From contig NZ_JACSZV010000003.1 of NCBI RefSeq assembly GCF_014472415.1, positions 186,001-250,000 on the forward strand: a stretch of 64,000 nucleotides of DNA, read 5' to 3'. The notes beneath the pieces were generated by a model. That model saw nothing but the letters and a program-made list of their open reading frames with translations, had not been told where the DNA came from and did no database searches. The translations under genes were made by a program, and so were the position numbers. Positions 1-12,972 of this stretch are shown piece by piece; the first letter of the stretch is position 1, and each line of letters starts with the position of its first letter. The stretch is from Pseudomonas sp. N40(2020). GTDB taxonomy: Bacteria > Pseudomonadota > Gammaproteobacteria > Pseudomonadales > Pseudomonadaceae.

Positions 1-771
1 CCGGCCAACGATTTTCCGACTGTGGAAGAGGGCCCAGGCTCGCTGACTTGCGGCCTGGAGCAAAGCAAACTGCGTCGTCTGATCGAACGCACCAGCTTCG
101 CCATGGCCCAGCAGGACGTGCGCTACTACCTCAACGGCATGCTGCTGGAAGTCTCGGAAGGCATCATCCGCGCAGTGGCCACCGATGGTCACCGTCTGGC
201 GATGTGCTCGATGAAGGCCGATATCGGTCAGCCGGATCGCCACCAGGTGATCGTACCGCGCAAAGGTATTCTCGAGCTGGCGCGTCTGCTCACCGAGCCG
301 GACGGTAATGTCAGCATCGTCTTGGGTCAGCACCACATCCGCGCGACCACCGGCGAATTCACCTTCACCTCCAAACTGGTAGACGGCAAATTCCCTGACT
401 ACGAGCGCGTTCTGCCGAAGGGCGGCGACAAGCTGGTGCTTGGCGATCGTCAGGCGCTGCGTGAAGCGTTCAGCCGTACTGCGATTTTGTCCAACGAGAA
501 ATACCGTGGTATCCGTCTGCAACTGGCCAGCGGTCAGTTGAAGATCCAGGCCAACAACCCGGAGCAGGAAGAAGCGGAAGAAGAAGTAGGTGTTGAATAC
601 AACGGTGGCTCCCTGGAAATCGGCTTCAACGTGAGCTACTTGCTCGACGTGCTGGGCGTGATGACCACCGAGCAGGTTCGCCTGATCCTGTCCGACTCCA
701 ACAGCAGTGCGCTGGTGCAAGAGTCCGACAATGACGACTCGGCTTATGTTGTTATGCCGATGCGTCTGTAA
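1..771 (+). CDS. dnaN: DNA polymerase III beta sliding clamp, C-terminal part (5' end outside window)
   Basis: The reading frame is open from the first base and runs 256 codons to TAA, so this is the C-terminal two thirds of the roughly 367-residue clamp. The DnaN ring tethers Pol III and other enzymes to DNA. The text carries domain II and III landmarks of the family, such as VATDGHRLA near the left edge, GKFPDYERVLP in the middle and the conserved C-terminal YVVMPMRL, which forms part of the peptide-binding pocket. It is followed after 14 bp by recF and then gyrB, the standard replication operon order in gammaproteobacteria. The start codon cannot be seen. Confidence 0.97.
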   Translation, partial: PANDFPTVEEGPGSLTCGLEQSKLRRLIERTSFAMAQQDVRYYLNGMLLEVSEGIIRAVATDGHRLAMCSMKADIGQPDRHQVIVPRKGILELARLLTEPDGNVSIVLGQHHIRATTGEFTFTSKLVDGKFPDYERVLPKGGDKLVLGDRQALREAFSRTAILSNEKYRGIRLQLASGQLKIQANNPEQEEAEEEVGVEYNGGSLEIGFNVSYLLDVLGVMTTEQVRLILSDSNSSALVQESDNDDSAYVVMPMRL

Positions 772-785
772 TCAGCGGACTCTAA

Positions 786-4312
<3,527 letters not shown>

Positions 4313-4333
4313 TCCCGGTCGGCGGCTCCAACG

Positions 4334-4365
4334 AAAAAGGCCAACGCATTGCGTTGGCCTTTTTT
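4334..4365. terminator. Bidirectional Rho-independent terminator after gyrB
   Basis: A GC-rich stem AAGGCCAACGCA / TGCGTTGGCCTT is flanked by A5 on the left and T6 on the right, so it can end transcription from gyrB (+) and from the convergent response regulator gene (-). Confidence 0.9.
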
Positions 4366-4377
4366 ATTACCCGCTAT

Positions 4378-5097
4378 TTACTCGCCCGCCGACGTCACAC
4401 TCTCCAACCGATACCCATACCCGTAAATCGTCAGCAACTGCCAACCGCGATCCGCCGTCAGCCCCAGCTTGTTACGCAACCGATAGATATGCGTATCCAG
4501 CGGTCTTGAGGAGGCTACTTCCTCATGTGGCCAAAATCGCTCATACAGGTAATCGCGCGACAGCGGTCGCCCTAAATTGCTGAACAGGCACCGAGCCAGC
4601 CGATACTCGCGCTCAGTCATAACGATCGGTATGCCCTCACGGGTGACGGTCAATTCGGCATCGTCGAAGGTCAGGTCATTGAAGGTGAGTACTTCGGCAG
4701 CAGGTGTGCGTGGCTGGCTGTGCCGGCGCAGCACTGCGGCGACCCGGGCTTTCAGTTCATTGGGCCGGAACGGTTTGCTAACGTAGTCGTCGGCGCCGGC
4801 GTTGAGGGCCTGGACGATATCGCTTTCGCCATCGCGGCTGGTGAGCATGATCGCCGCAGGTGGCGCTTCCATGTGTTCGCGGGTCCAGCGCAGCAACGCC
4901 AGACCCGAGAGATCGGGCAGTTGCCAGTCGAGGACCAGCAGATCGAAGGTTTCCCGGCGCAGCTGTCGCAGCAAGTCTTCACCGCGCTCGAAGCTGTGCA
5001 GCGACCATGGCTGTTCTCCGACCTCGGCCATCTGTTGCAAGGTCTGCTCGACCCGGCGCAGCTCGGCGGGTTCGTCGTCCAGTATCGCAACGCGCAT
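4378..5097 (-). CDS. OmpR-family DNA-binding response regulator
   Basis: A 239-residue two-component regulator. The receiver domain (residues 1-120) has the acidic pair in AILDDEP, phospho-acceptor Asp57 in LLVLDWQLPD and the conserved Lys in DDYVSKPF. The C-terminal half is a winged helix of OmpR type, with TEREYRLARCLFSNLGRPLSRDYLYERFWP and the ending YGYGYRLE. The frame is open 19 codons further up, but the start at 5097 gives the canonical MRVAILDDEP N terminus and has AAGGAA about ten bases upstream. It is transcribed divergently from the histidine kinase at 5265; the 167-bp gap between them probably holds both promoters. The target genes are unknown. Confidence 0.9.
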   Translation of the reverse strand: MRVAILDDEPAELRRVEQTLQQMAEVGEQPWSLHSFERGEDLLRQLRRETFDLLVLDWQLPDLSGLALLRWTREHMEAPPAAIMLTSRDGESDIVQALNAGADDYVSKPFRPNELKARVAAVLRRHSQPRTPAAEVLTFNDLTFDDAELTVTREGIPIVMTEREYRLARCLFSNLGRPLSRDYLYERFWPHEEVASSRPLDTHIYRLRNKLGLTADRGWQLLTIYGYGYRLESVTSAGE

Positions 5098-5264
5098 ACG
5101 CGGTGGTTCCTTGTTGCTGGGGCAGTTGGTCGTCAACCTTAGTCGCTCGGCCATCGCTATGAAAGGAAGCAGCCCGCCGTTGGTCGACGTCCGCTATGAT
5201 TCTTCGGGTCATGTCTCAGACCTGTGACCTATGAAACCATTCACCCGCCCTACCCCTTTTTCCC

Positions 5265-6797
5265 ATGAATGACCGCAGACGGCACGAAAGCCGCGAGCCG
5301 AGCCAGGTGCAGCGACTGTTTCGCCAGTTGGTGCGTGAGTGGTTGTGGATAAGTCTAGTGCTGTTGCCGCTGACTGCCCTGTTGTCTTATCGCGCGCAGA
5401 TAAACTTGCCCGATGCTTCTCCGGCAGCGGGTGCCCTACTCTCGGTGAGCATGGTGGCTTGCGTGCTGGGCCTACTGCTGTGGCGGCCGCGCCTGGCACT
5501 TTGGATGACACTGATTGGCATGGCATGCGTGTTGATTACCAGCGCCGGCCTGGCGCAAATGCGCCTATGGTGGTCGCCGACGCCAGCGGTGCTGGGCATG
5601 CTGTTTGGCTATCTGATCTGGAACTGGCGCCGGCTCAGCGTGGTGCTGACGTACTTCGGCTGGGAGTTGGCGCGGCTCGACAGCGAACCGAAAGTGTTTC
5701 CCGAGCGCCGCCGCACGCAATTTACCGGCGCTGATCGCTTGCAGGGCCAGATCATGGCACTCGAACAAGCCATGAGCCGCACCCGCGATACCCGGCGGTT
5801 CATCGCGGACGGTCTGGAGTATTTGCCCGTTGCCACACTGATCAGCGACCCCAAGGGACGGATCCTGTTGGGCAATCGCAAGGCTCGCCTTCTGTTCGAT
5901 CAGGCGCTGGTGGGCGACGATGTTCTCGATCAACTGGCACAGCTCGGTTATCCCGAGTTGTCGGCAGCGCCGCGCCCAACATTGTCCGCCCTGCCACTGC
6001 TGGAGTTTCGCGATCACAAAGAACGCAGCCTGCGCCTGGAGCGTGCCGCGTTGCTGCCGGTGGACGGAGACACGCCAATCGGTTGGTTGCTGAGCCTCAC
6101 CGACCTCAGCGCTGAACGCGCCGCAGAGGAACAACGCGGCGTCTTGCTGCGCTTCCTGTCCCACGATCTGCGCGCGCCGCATTCGGCTATCCTCGCTCTG
6201 CTCGATGTTCACCGCCATCAGGCTGGCGCGGATTCTCCGCTGTTCGAGCAGATTGAACGTCAGGTGCGCCGCGCGCTTTCCTTGACTGATGGCTTCGTGC
6301 TGTTGGCGCGGGCGGAATCCGAGGCCTATCAGTTCCAGCCCAGTCTGTTTGCGATGCTGGTCCTCGACGTGGTGGATCAGGCATTGCCCATCGCCCAACA
6401 ACAACGTATCGAGTTGCTCCACGACATGGACGAGCAAGCACAGGAGCGGCTGGTGCTGGCCGATCAGGGATTGCTGACCCGCGCACTGTTCAATTTGCTG
6501 GAAAACGCCATCAAGTACAGCCCGGCCGATACCGCGATTGAGCTGCGCGTCACTTGCCACAACGAATGGCTACGCTGCGAGCTTAGGGATCAGGGCAAAG
6601 GCATTGCCGCCGAAGAACTCCCCGATTTGTTCACCCAGTACCGGCGCTTTTCTTCGGCTCACGGCATCGATGGTGTTGGCCTTGGATTGTCGATGGTTAA
6701 AGCCGTGATCGATCATCATGGCGGCCGGATCGAGTGCTTTAGCGTGGTCGATCAAGGCACAACGTTCGTGCTTGAGTTGCCTTTGATCGCTGATTGA
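5265..6797 (+). CDS. Membrane histidine kinase, CHASE2-type architecture without the CHASE2 domain
   Basis: This 510-residue kinase is the likely partner of the divergent OmpR-type regulator. The N terminus holds one hydrophobic segment (about residues 27-45), a short 15-residue hydrophilic stretch, then two or three more membrane segments up to residue 120. A PAS-like region follows (about 175-285), then the dimerisation box FLSHDLRAPHSAIL with His300, and an HATPase domain with NLLENAIKYSP, DQGKGI and GVGLGLSMVKAVI. In the CHASE2 kinases I know, a periplasmic sensor of around 300 residues lies between the first segment and a TM cluster very like this one. Here that sensor is absent, so the protein may be an internal deletion derivative or a natural short form. 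The function is inferred from domains only. Confidence 0.85.
   Translation: MNDRRRHESREPSQVQRLFRQLVREWLWISLVLLPLTALLSYRAQINLPDASPAAGALLSVSMVACVLGLLLWRPRLALWMTLIGMACVLITSAGLAQMRLWWSPTPAVLGMLFGYLIWNWRRLSVVLTYFGWELARLDSEPKVFPERRRTQFTGADRLQGQIMALEQAMSRTRDTRRFIADGLEYLPVATLISDPKGRILLGNRKARLLFDQALVGDDVLDQLAQLGYPELSAAPRPTLSALPLLEFRDHKERSLRLERAALLPVDGDTPIGWLLSLTDLSAERAAEEQRGVLLRFLSHDLRAPHSAILALLDVHRHQAGADSPLFEQIERQVRRALSLTDGFVLLARAESEAYQFQPSLFAMLVLDVVDQALPIAQQQRIELLHDMDEQAQERLVLADQGLLTRALFNLLENAIKYSPADTAIELRVTCHNEWLRCELRDQGKGIAAEELPDLFTQYRRFSSAHGIDGVGLGLSMVKAVIDHHGGRIECFSVVDQGTTFVLELPLIAD
5344..5352 (-). promoter_or_regulatory. DnaA box TTATCCACA (inside histidine kinase gene)
   Basis: Perfect nine-base match read on the minus strand, within the codons of the first transmembrane segment of the kinase. 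Confidence 0.5.
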
Positions 6798-6805
6798 TAA
6801 GGCAC

Positions 6806-6836
6806 AAAAAAACCGGCTATATCAGCCGGTTTTTTT
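6806..6836 (+). terminator. Rho-independent terminator after the histidine kinase
   Basis: Stem ACCGGCT / AGCCGGT with A7 before and T7 after, nine bases past the kinase stop codon. The symmetric A and T runs would let it work in both directions. Confidence 0.88.
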
Positions 6837-6951
6837 ACTTCCGAAAAAAACTTATGCACCTTTTACGGTGTTTTATGAGCTTGAGAAATATATAAGTAAA
6901 TCAATTACTTAAAATCAATATTCAGGCATTTTCAACAAAACCGTACACAGG

Positions 6952-6960
6952 TTATCCACA
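6952..6960 (+). promoter_or_regulatory. DnaA box in an AT-rich intergenic stretch
   Basis: Perfect TTATCCACA at the end of a strongly AT-rich 125-bp gap (6838-6965) between the kinase terminator and the end of the plsC gene. The same gap holds the small inverted repeat AAGTAA / TTACTT at 6894-6910. Confidence 0.55.
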
Positions 6961-6965
6961 AAATC

Positions 6966-7745
6966 TCAGACAGCCAGCTGATCACTCGCAGCCGGCGCTT
7001 GCGGGGCCGGTGGCAGCGAACCCATTTCGCGCTGGGTCTTCTCGTTCCAGGCCTGCACCCGGTCGTTCAGCTCGGCGATGGCACGCGGGCCAGTGCCTTC
7101 GGCGTACATCGGTTCACCAATGACCACCGTGATCACTCCGGACATTTTGCCCCAGCCGACTTTCGGCCAGAACTTGCCCGCATTGTGTGCAATCGGCAGG
7201 ACCGGAAGCGCCGCATTTACTGCCAATGCGCTGCCACTGCGCGAGAACTTTCCGACAGTGCCAAAAGGAACGCGCGTACCTTCCGGAAAGATCAGCACCC
7301 AAACGTTGTCCTTGAGCAGTTCATCACCCTTTGCGGCGACTTGTTTCAGCGCCGCTTTCGGGTTGTCGCGATCAATGGCAATCGGCCGCAGCATGGCCAT
7401 GGCCCAGCCGAAGAACGGCACGTAAAGCAATTCGCGCTTGAGCACCTGGCTCAACGGCGAGAAATAAGCGGAGAGAAAGAACGTCTCCCAAGTGCTCTGG
7501 TGGTTCGACTGAATCACGCAGGGCCGGTCAGGCACGTTTTCCGCGCCTTTGATTTCGTAACGGATACCGAGGAACACCTTGGTCAACCACAAGGCGCAAC
7601 GGCACCAGTACACGTTGATAAAACGATAGCGCGCCTTGAATGGCAGAAAGGGCGCGATGAAAAAGCTCAGGCTGCACCACAGCAAGGACGTGGTGCCCAG
7701 CAGCAGATAAAAAAGGAAAATTCTGAAGGCCCGCAGTATCGACAT
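6966..7745 (-). CDS. plsC: 1-acyl-sn-glycerol-3-phosphate acyltransferase (PlsC family)
   Basis: This 259-residue membrane-associated enzyme transfers a fatty acyl group to lysophosphatidic acid, giving phosphatidic acid for phospholipid synthesis. An N-terminal hydrophobic region (residues 5-35) anchors it. The acyltransferase block I reads SNHQSTWE with His82 and Glu87, so the usual HX4D is HX4E here. Block III FPEGTR lies near residue 153. The C terminus is a short Ala/Pro-rich tail. It is the last gene of a minus-strand run glyQ-glyS-gmhB-plsC. P. aeruginosa has a homologue in the same place beside gyrB, and several plsC paralogues are common in Pseudomonas, so the exact acyl substrate is uncertain. 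Confidence 0.9.
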   Translation of the reverse strand: MSILRAFRIFLFYLLLGTTSLLWCSLSFFIAPFLPFKARYRFINVYWCRCALWLTKVFLGIRYEIKGAENVPDRPCVIQSNHQSTWETFFLSAYFSPLSQVLKRELLYVPFFGWAMAMLRPIAIDRDNPKAALKQVAAKGDELLKDNVWVLIFPEGTRVPFGTVGKFSRSGSALAVNAALPVLPIAHNAGKFWPKVGWGKMSGVITVVIGEPMYAEGTGPRAIAELNDRVQAWNEKTQREMGSLPPAPQAPAASDQLAV

Positions 7746-7828
7746 GGCGACGTTTACCGTTACGGGGCAATGCCCGTCTGTTCAAGCGCACTCCCGATCA
7801 ATCCCTGGTCAGGAATTTCAGAAGTACT

Positions 7829-8362
7829 CTAGTTGTGGATAAGTTCTGCGGCAATCGCCGCCAGATCGTCAAAAATCAGAGTGCCAACCGGCAGGGTTTT
7901 GCCCTGAGTCTTTTCGCCTTTCCCGGTCTTTACCAAAACTGGCTGTGAATCGACGGCTTTGGCGGCCTCCAGGTCACCAAGGCTGTCGCCGACGAACCAG
8001 ACATTCGTCAGCGCCACGTTGTAATGCTCGGCGATGGTTTTCAACATGCCCGGTTTCGGCTTGCGGCAATCGCAGCCTTCATCCGGCCCATGCGGGCAGT
8101 AAACGATCAGCCCGACTTCACCGCCCTGCTCCGCCACCAACTCGCGCAGGCGCGCGTGCATGGCATCGAGAGTGGCGAGGTCGTAATAGCCGCGAGCAAT
8201 GCCCGACTGGTTGGTGGCGACCGCCACCGTCCAGCCGGCCTTGCTCAACTGCGCAATCGCCTCGATCGAACCGGGCAAAGGAACCCATTCCTCCACCGAC
8301 TTGATATAAGCGTCGGAGTCGTAATTGATCACTCCGTCCCGATCGAGAATCAGCAGTTTCAA
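7829..8362 (-). CDS. gmhB: D-glycero-beta-D-manno-heptose-1,7-bisphosphate 7-phosphatase (TTG start)
   Basis: A HAD-family phosphatase of 177 residues that removes the C7 phosphate in ADP-heptose synthesis for the LPS core. The nucleophile motif LDRDGVIN (Asp7 and Asp9) starts the protein; the zinc-binding loop CPHGPDEGCDCRKPKPG and the WFVGDSLGDLEAA acid motif follow. The frame is open to 8470, inside glyS, but a TTG at 8362 preceded by GAGGGA gives the expected N terminus and leaves 10 bp to the glyS stop. Neighbours are glyS upstream and plsC downstream. Confidence 0.92.
   Translation of the reverse strand: MKLLILDRDGVINYDSDAYIKSVEEWVPLPGSIEAIAQLSKAGWTVAVATNQSGIARGYYDLATLDAMHARLRELVAEQGGEVGLIVYCPHGPDEGCDCRKPKPGMLKTIAEHYNVALTNVWFVGDSLGDLEAAKAVDSQPVLVKTGKGEKTQGKTLPVGTLIFDDLAAIAAELIHN
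7834..7842 (-). promoter_or_regulatory. DnaA box at the 3' end of gmhB
   Basis: TTATCCACA on the minus strand, overlapping the last codons of gmhB just before its TAG stop. Confidence 0.45.
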
Positions 8363-8372
8363 CAGCAATCCC

Positions 8373-10427
8373 TCAACCCAGCAGCGAGATGTCGGCAACA
8401 CCGAGGAACAAGCCACGCAGACGCGCCAGCAGCGCGTAACGGTTGGCCCGAACCTTGGCGTCTTCGGCATTGACCATCACCGCGTCAAAGAACGCGTCGA
8501 CCGGCTCACGCAATGCCGCCAGGCGTGCCAGCGATTCGTTGTACTGACGCGCCGCCGCCATTGGCTGCACAGCCTGATCGGCCTGCTGGATCGCCGAGTA
8601 CAGCGAAAACTCGTTGGCGTTGTCGAAGTACTTGGCCTCAACCACGGTCGGCACCGAGCCTTCAACCTTGCTCAGCAAGTTCGAAACACGCTTGTTCACC
8701 GCCGCCAGTGCTGCGGCTTCCGGCAGTTTGCGGAAGGCCTGTACCGCTTGCACACGCTGGTCGAAGTCCAGCGCCGAACCCGGCTTCAGGGCACGTACCG
8801 ACAGGTAAGTGGCCACATCGACGCCTTCGTCTTCGTAACGCGCACGCAGACGATCGAAGATGAACTCAAGCACCGACTCGTTGAGGCCGGCAGCCTTGAC
8901 CTTGGCACCGAACGCATTCACGGCGAAGGCCACGGCGTCGTTCAGGTCCAGATCCAGTTGTTTCTCGATCAGGATGCGCAGCACGCCGAGTGCCGCACGG
9001 CGCAGGGCATACGGGTCTTTGCTGCCGGTTGGCAGCATGCCGATACCGAAGATGCCGACCAGGGTGTCGAGCTTGTCCGCGATAGCGACGGCCGCACCGG
9101 TCAGGGTCGCCGGCAGTTCAGCACCGGCACCGCGCGGCATGTACTGCTCGTTCAGCGCCAGCGCGACGTCTTCCTGCTCGCCGTCATTGAGGGCGTAGTA
9201 GTAGCCGGCGACACCTTGCATCTCCGGGAACTCGCCGACCATTTCGGTGGCCAGGTCGCACTTCGACAGCAAGCCGGCACGGGCAGCCCACGAAGCGTTG
9301 CCACCAATGCGTGCGGCGATGTAGGCAGCCAGTTTCGATACGCGCTCGGCCTTGTCGTAGACGCTGCCGAGTTTTTCCTGGAAGACCACGTTTTTCAGGC
9401 GATCGTTGAACACTTCGAGTTTCTGCTTCTTGTCTTGCTTGAAGAAGAACTCGGCGTCGGTCAGACGTGGGCGAACCACTTTCTCGTTACCGGCGATGAT
9501 CTGCTGCGGATCTTTGCTCTCAATGTTGGCCACAGTAATGAAACGTGGCAGCAACTTGCCGTCGGCATCCAGCAGGCAGAAGTACTTCTGGTTGTCCTGC
9601 ATGGTGGTGATCAGCGCTTCTTGCGGCACGTCGAGGAAGCGTTCCTCGAACGAGCACACGAGCGGCACTGGCCATTCAACCAGCGCGGTGACTTCGTCGA
9701 GCAGTGCCGGCGGAACGATCGCTGTGCCTTCCTGACGGGTGGCCAGCTCTTCGGTGCGCTTGCTGATGATCTCGCGACGCTCGTTGGCGTCAGCCAGAAC
9801 GTAGGCAGCACGCAGGTCGGCCAGGTAGCTCGACGGCGAACCGATGCGCACGCTTTCCGGGTGATGGAAGCGGTGGCCACGGGAGTCACGGCCAGCCTTC
9901 TGCGCGAGGATGGTGCAGTCGATGACCTGGTCACCGAGCAGCATCACCAGCCACTGGGTCGGACGCACGAACTCTTCCTTGCGCGCACCCCAACGCATGC
10001 GTTTCGGGATCGGCAGGTCGTTCAGCGAATCTTCGACGATGGTCGGCAGCAGGCTCGCGGTCGGTTTGCCGGCGATGCTCTGGCTGTAGCGCAGTTTCGG
10101 ACCGCTCTGGTCTATTTCGCTCAGCTCGACGCCGCACTTCTTGGCAAAACCAAGAGCTGCCTGCGTCGGATTGCCTTCAGCGTCGAACGCCGCCTGACGT
10201 GGCGGGCCGTCGAGGTTGATGCTGCGATCCGGCTGCTGGGTGGCCAGCGCAGTGATCAGCACAGCCAGACGACGCGGCGCCGCGTAGACGGTTTTGCTCT
10301 CGTAGCTCAGGCCGGCGGCTTGCAGGCCCTTGTCGATACCGGCGAGGAACGCGTCAGCCAAAGTGTTCAGGGCTTTGGGTGGCAGTTCTTCGGTGCCCAG
10401 TTCAACCAGAAAATCTTGCGCACTCAT
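8373..10427 (-). CDS. glyS: Glycyl-tRNA synthetase beta subunit
   Basis: A 684-residue subunit of the bacterial alpha2-beta2 glycyl-tRNA synthetase. The beta chain binds the tRNA and carries an HD-like region and a C-terminal anticodon-binding (DALR-type) domain. The start [20 protein letters not shown] and the motif [28 protein letters not shown] are typical of the family. It overlaps the stop of glyQ by 4 bp (ATGA), so the two subunits are translationally coupled and made in equal amounts. Confidence 0.97.
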   Translation of the reverse strand: MSAQDFLVELGTEELPPKALNTLADAFLAGIDKGLQAAGLSYESKTVYAAPRRLAVLITALATQQPDRSINLDGPPRQAAFDAEGNPTQAALGFAKKCGVELSEIDQSGPKLRYSQSIAGKPTASLLPTIVEDSLNDLPIPKRMRWGARKEEFVRPTQWLVMLLGDQVIDCTILAQKAGRDSRGHRFHHPESVRIGSPSSYLADLRAAYVLADANERREIISKRTEELATRQEGTAIVPPALLDEVTALVEWPVPLVCSFEERFLDVPQEALITTMQDNQKYFCLLDADGKLLPRFITVANIESKDPQQIIAGNEKVVRPRLTDAEFFFKQDKKQKLEVFNDRLKNVVFQEKLGSVYDKAERVSKLAAYIAARIGGNASWAARAGLLSKCDLATEMVGEFPEMQGVAGYYYALNDGEQEDVALALNEQYMPRGAGAELPATLTGAAVAIADKLDTLVGIFGIGMLPTGSKDPYALRRAALGVLRILIEKQLDLDLNDAVAFAVNAFGAKVKAAGLNESVLEFIFDRLRARYEDEGVDVATYLSVRALKPGSALDFDQRVQAVQAFRKLPEAAALAAVNKRVSNLLSKVEGSVPTVVEAKYFDNANEFSLYSAIQQADQAVQPMAAARQYNESLARLAALREPVDAFFDAVMVNAEDAKVRANRYALLARLRGLFLGVADISLLG

Positions 10428-11377
10428 TGTGCAGCCTCCAGCTTGGCCAGTACTTCGTCACGCAGGTCCGGGGTCGCCATCGGGAAGCCCAGCTTGGCGC
10501 GGGCCAGCAGGTAGGCTTGAGCGACGGAACGCGCCAGGGTGCGAACGCGCAGAATGTATTGCTGACGCGCGGTCACCGAGATCGCCCGGCGCGCATCCAG
10601 CAGGTTGAAGGTGTGCGAAGCCTTCAACACCATTTCGTAGCTCGGCAACGGCAGCGGCTGGTCGAGTTCGATCAGGCGCTTGGCTTCGCTTTCATAGAAG
10701 TCGAACAGTTCGAACAGCTTGTCGACGTTGGCGTGTTCGAAGTTGTAAGTGGACTGCTCCACTTCGTTCTGGTGGAACACGTCGCCGTAAGTCACTTTGC
10801 CCATCGGGCCGTCAGCCCAGACCAAGTCGTAAACCGAATCCACGCCTTGCAGGTACATGGCCAGACGCTCGAGACCGTAGGTGATCTCGCCGGTCACCGG
10901 GTAGCACTCGATGCCGCCCGCTTGCTGGAAGTAAGTGAACTGAGTCACTTCCATGCCGTTGAGCCAGACTTCCCAGCCCAGACCCCAGGCGCCGAGGGTC
11001 GGCGATTCCCAGTTGTCTTCGACGAAGCGAATGTCGTGGACCAGCGGGTCCAGACCGACGTGCTTGAGGGAGCCCAGGTAAAGTTCCTGGAAGTTGTCCG
11101 GGTTCGGCTTCAGGACGACCTGAAACTGATAGTAGTGCTGCAGACGGTTCGGGTTTTCGCCGTAACGGCCATCAGTCGGACGGCGGCTTGGCTGCACGTA
11201 AGCGGCGTTCCAGGTTTCCGGGCCAATGGCGCGCAGGAAGGTCGCAGTGTGGAAAGTGCCGGCGCCTACTTCCATATCGTAGGGCTGAAGTACCACACAA
11301 CCTTGCTCGGCCCAGTATTGCTGGAGCGCGAGGATCAAGTCTTGGAAGGTACGCACGGCTGGCGTAGGCTGGCTCAC
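10424..11377 (-). CDS. glyQ: Glycyl-tRNA synthetase alpha subunit (GTG start)
   Basis: This 317-residue chain holds the catalytic class II core of glycyl-tRNA synthetase. Family sequence is visible throughout, for example [11 protein letters not shown] near the N terminus, [19 protein letters not shown], and [19 protein letters not shown]. The frame is open to 11509, but a GTG at 11377 preceded by AGGTGA gives the known N terminus [14 protein letters not shown]. It is divergent from tag, with an 81-bp gap for two promoters, and is the first gene of the glyQ-glyS-gmhB-plsC run. Confidence 0.95.
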   Translation of the reverse strand: MSQPTPAVRTFQDLILALQQYWAEQGCVVLQPYDMEVGAGTFHTATFLRAIGPETWNAAYVQPSRRPTDGRYGENPNRLQHYYQFQVVLKPNPDNFQELYLGSLKHVGLDPLVHDIRFVEDNWESPTLGAWGLGWEVWLNGMEVTQFTYFQQAGGIECYPVTGEITYGLERLAMYLQGVDSVYDLVWADGPMGKVTYGDVFHQNEVEQSTYNFEHANVDKLFELFDFYESEAKRLIELDQPLPLPSYEMVLKASHTFNLLDARRAISVTARQQYILRVRTLARSVAQAYLLARAKLGFPMATPDLRDEVLAKLEAAQ

Positions 11378-11458
11378 GAAATTCACCTGTTTCTTGGGCT
11401 GCGATTTAAAGAGCGGGAGTATACCCGATTCGTTGCTGCGCACGCCCCCTGGAGCCTT

Positions 11459-12016
11459 ATGCCACGCTGCTTTTGGTGTACCGAAGATCCGTTGTACATG
11501 GCTTATCACGATCAGGAGTGGGGCACGCCGCTACGCGATGCGCAGGGTTTGTTCGAGTTGCTTTTGCTCGAAGGGTTCCAGGCCGGGCTGTCCTGGATCA
11601 CCGTATTGCGCAAACGCGAGCGTTATCGCGAGGTGTTGTTCGGCTTCGACGTGCAGCGCGTGGCGCAGATGAGCGACGCCGAAATCGACGAATTGATGCT
11701 TGACCCCGGCATCATCCGTAACCGCCTCAAACTCAATGCCGCCCGGCGCAATGCCCAAGCCTGGCTCGCGCTGGAGGACCCGGTGGCGTTTCTCTGGTCG
11801 TTTGTCGGGGACCAACCGATCATCAATCATTTCAAGGATCGCAGCGAAGTCCCGGCGATCACCCCCGAAGCGCTGGCGATGAGCAAAGGTCTGAAAAAGG
11901 CCGGGTTTACGTTCGTCGGACCGACCATTTGCTACGCGTTGATGCAGGCCTCGGGCATGGTCATGGATCACACGCAGGATTGCGACCGCTACGCGCAGCT
12001 CGCCAACGGCGGTTAG
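11459..12016 (+). CDS. tag: DNA-3-methyladenine glycosylase I
   Basis: A 185-residue helix-hairpin-helix glycosylase that removes 3-methyladenine from alkylated DNA. The zinc-snap residues of Tag are all present: Cys4, His17, His171 and Cys175, in MPRCFWC, YHDQEWG and HTQDC. The catalytic-pocket sequence [13 protein letters not shown] is intact. The open frame continues far upstream, but the ATG at 11459 with GGAGCC before it gives the canonical start. It lies divergent from glyQ and 41 bp before lpxL. Confidence 0.95.
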   Translation: MPRCFWCTEDPLYMAYHDQEWGTPLRDAQGLFELLLLEGFQAGLSWITVLRKRERYREVLFGFDVQRVAQMSDAEIDELMLDPGIIRNRLKLNAARRNAQAWLALEDPVAFLWSFVGDQPIINHFKDRSEVPAITPEALAMSKGLKKAGFTFVGPTICYALMQASGMVMDHTQDCDRYAQLANGG

Positions 12017-12057
12017 AATGCCCGCCTCGCGCACAGCACAAAGATCAGGAGTGACCT

Positions 12058-12945
12058 GTGGAAAAGTTTAAAGGCGCCTTGCTGGTAGGCGCTCTGCGGC
12101 TGTTTGCCCTGCTGCCATGGCGGGCCGTGCAGGCCGTGGGTTCGGCGATTGGCTGGATCATGTGGAAAACCCCCAACCGTTCCCGCGACGTGGTGCGGAT
12201 CAACCTCGCCAAATGTTTCCCACAGATGGATCCTACCGAGCGCGAGCGTCTGGTTGGCCAGAGCCTGAAGGACATCGGCAAGTCCCTGACCGAAAGCGCC
12301 TGCGCGTGGATCTGGCCGGCGCAGCGTTCCATCGATCTGGTGCGCGAAGTCGAAGGCCTCGACATCCTCAAGGACGCATTGGCTTCGGGCAAAGGCGTTG
12401 TCGGCATCACCAGCCACCTGGGCAACTGGGAAGTGCTCAACCACTTCTATTGCAGCCAGTGCAAACCGATCATTTTCTACCGTCCGCCAAAGTTGAAGGC
12501 TGTGGATGAATTGCTGCGCAAGCAACGCGTGCAACTGGGCAACAAAGTTGCCGCGTCGACCAAGGAAGGCATCCTCAGTGTCATCAAGGAAGTGCGCAAG
12601 GGTGGTGCAGTGGGTATTCCGGCTGACCCGGAACCGGCCGAATCCGCCGGAATCTTCGTGCCGTTCTTCGCCACGCAGGCGCTGACGAGCAAGTTCGTAC
12701 CTAACATGCTGGCCGGTGGCAAAGCCGTCGGCGTGTTTCTGCATGCGCTGCGCCTGCCCGACGGTTCCGGCTATAAAGTCATCCTCGAAGCCGCGCCGGA
12801 AGCGATGTACAGCACCGATACCGAGACGTCCTGCGCCGCCATGAGCAAAGTCGTCGAGCGTTATGTCGCGGCGTATCCGAGCCAGTACATGTGGAGCATG
12901 AAGCGCTTCAAGAAACGTCCGCCGGGTGAAGCTCGCTGGTACTGA
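12058..12945 (+). CDS. lpxL: Lipid A biosynthesis lauroyl/acyl-acyltransferase, LpxL/HtrB family (GTG start)
   Basis: A 295-residue inner-membrane acyltransferase that adds a secondary acyl chain to lipid A. A hydrophobic anchor lies at residues 5-35, the catalytic HX4E is SHLGNWE with His120 and Glu125, and the downstream block VGIPADPEPAESAGIFVPFF is family-typical. The start is a GTG at 12058 following AGGAGTGACCT. P. aeruginosa has two paralogues of this family, so the acyl chain and position cannot be set from sequence. It is followed by the DnaA-box hairpin at 12973. Confidence 0.9.
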   Translation: MEKFKGALLVGALRLFALLPWRAVQAVGSAIGWIMWKTPNRSRDVVRINLAKCFPQMDPTERERLVGQSLKDIGKSLTESACAWIWPAQRSIDLVREVEGLDILKDALASGKGVVGITSHLGNWEVLNHFYCSQCKPIIFYRPPKLKAVDELLRKQRVQLGNKVAASTKEGILSVIKEVRKGGAVGIPADPEPAESAGIFVPFFATQALTSKFVPNMLAGGKAVGVFLHALRLPDGSGYKVILEAAPEAMYSTDTETSCAAMSKVVERYVAAYPSQYMWSMKRFKKRPPGEARWY

Positions 12946-12972
12946 GGCGTTAGAGATGTGATTGGCATGATC

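Noticed and set aside
6838..6965. Possible oriC
   Set aside because: Only one DnaA box is present, and the usual Pseudomonas origin lies beside dnaA outside the window.
8325..10514. 729-codon open frame on the plus strand opposite glyS
   Set aside because: It mirrors glyS exactly and its His/Gln/Arg-rich content is typical of antisense GC bias.
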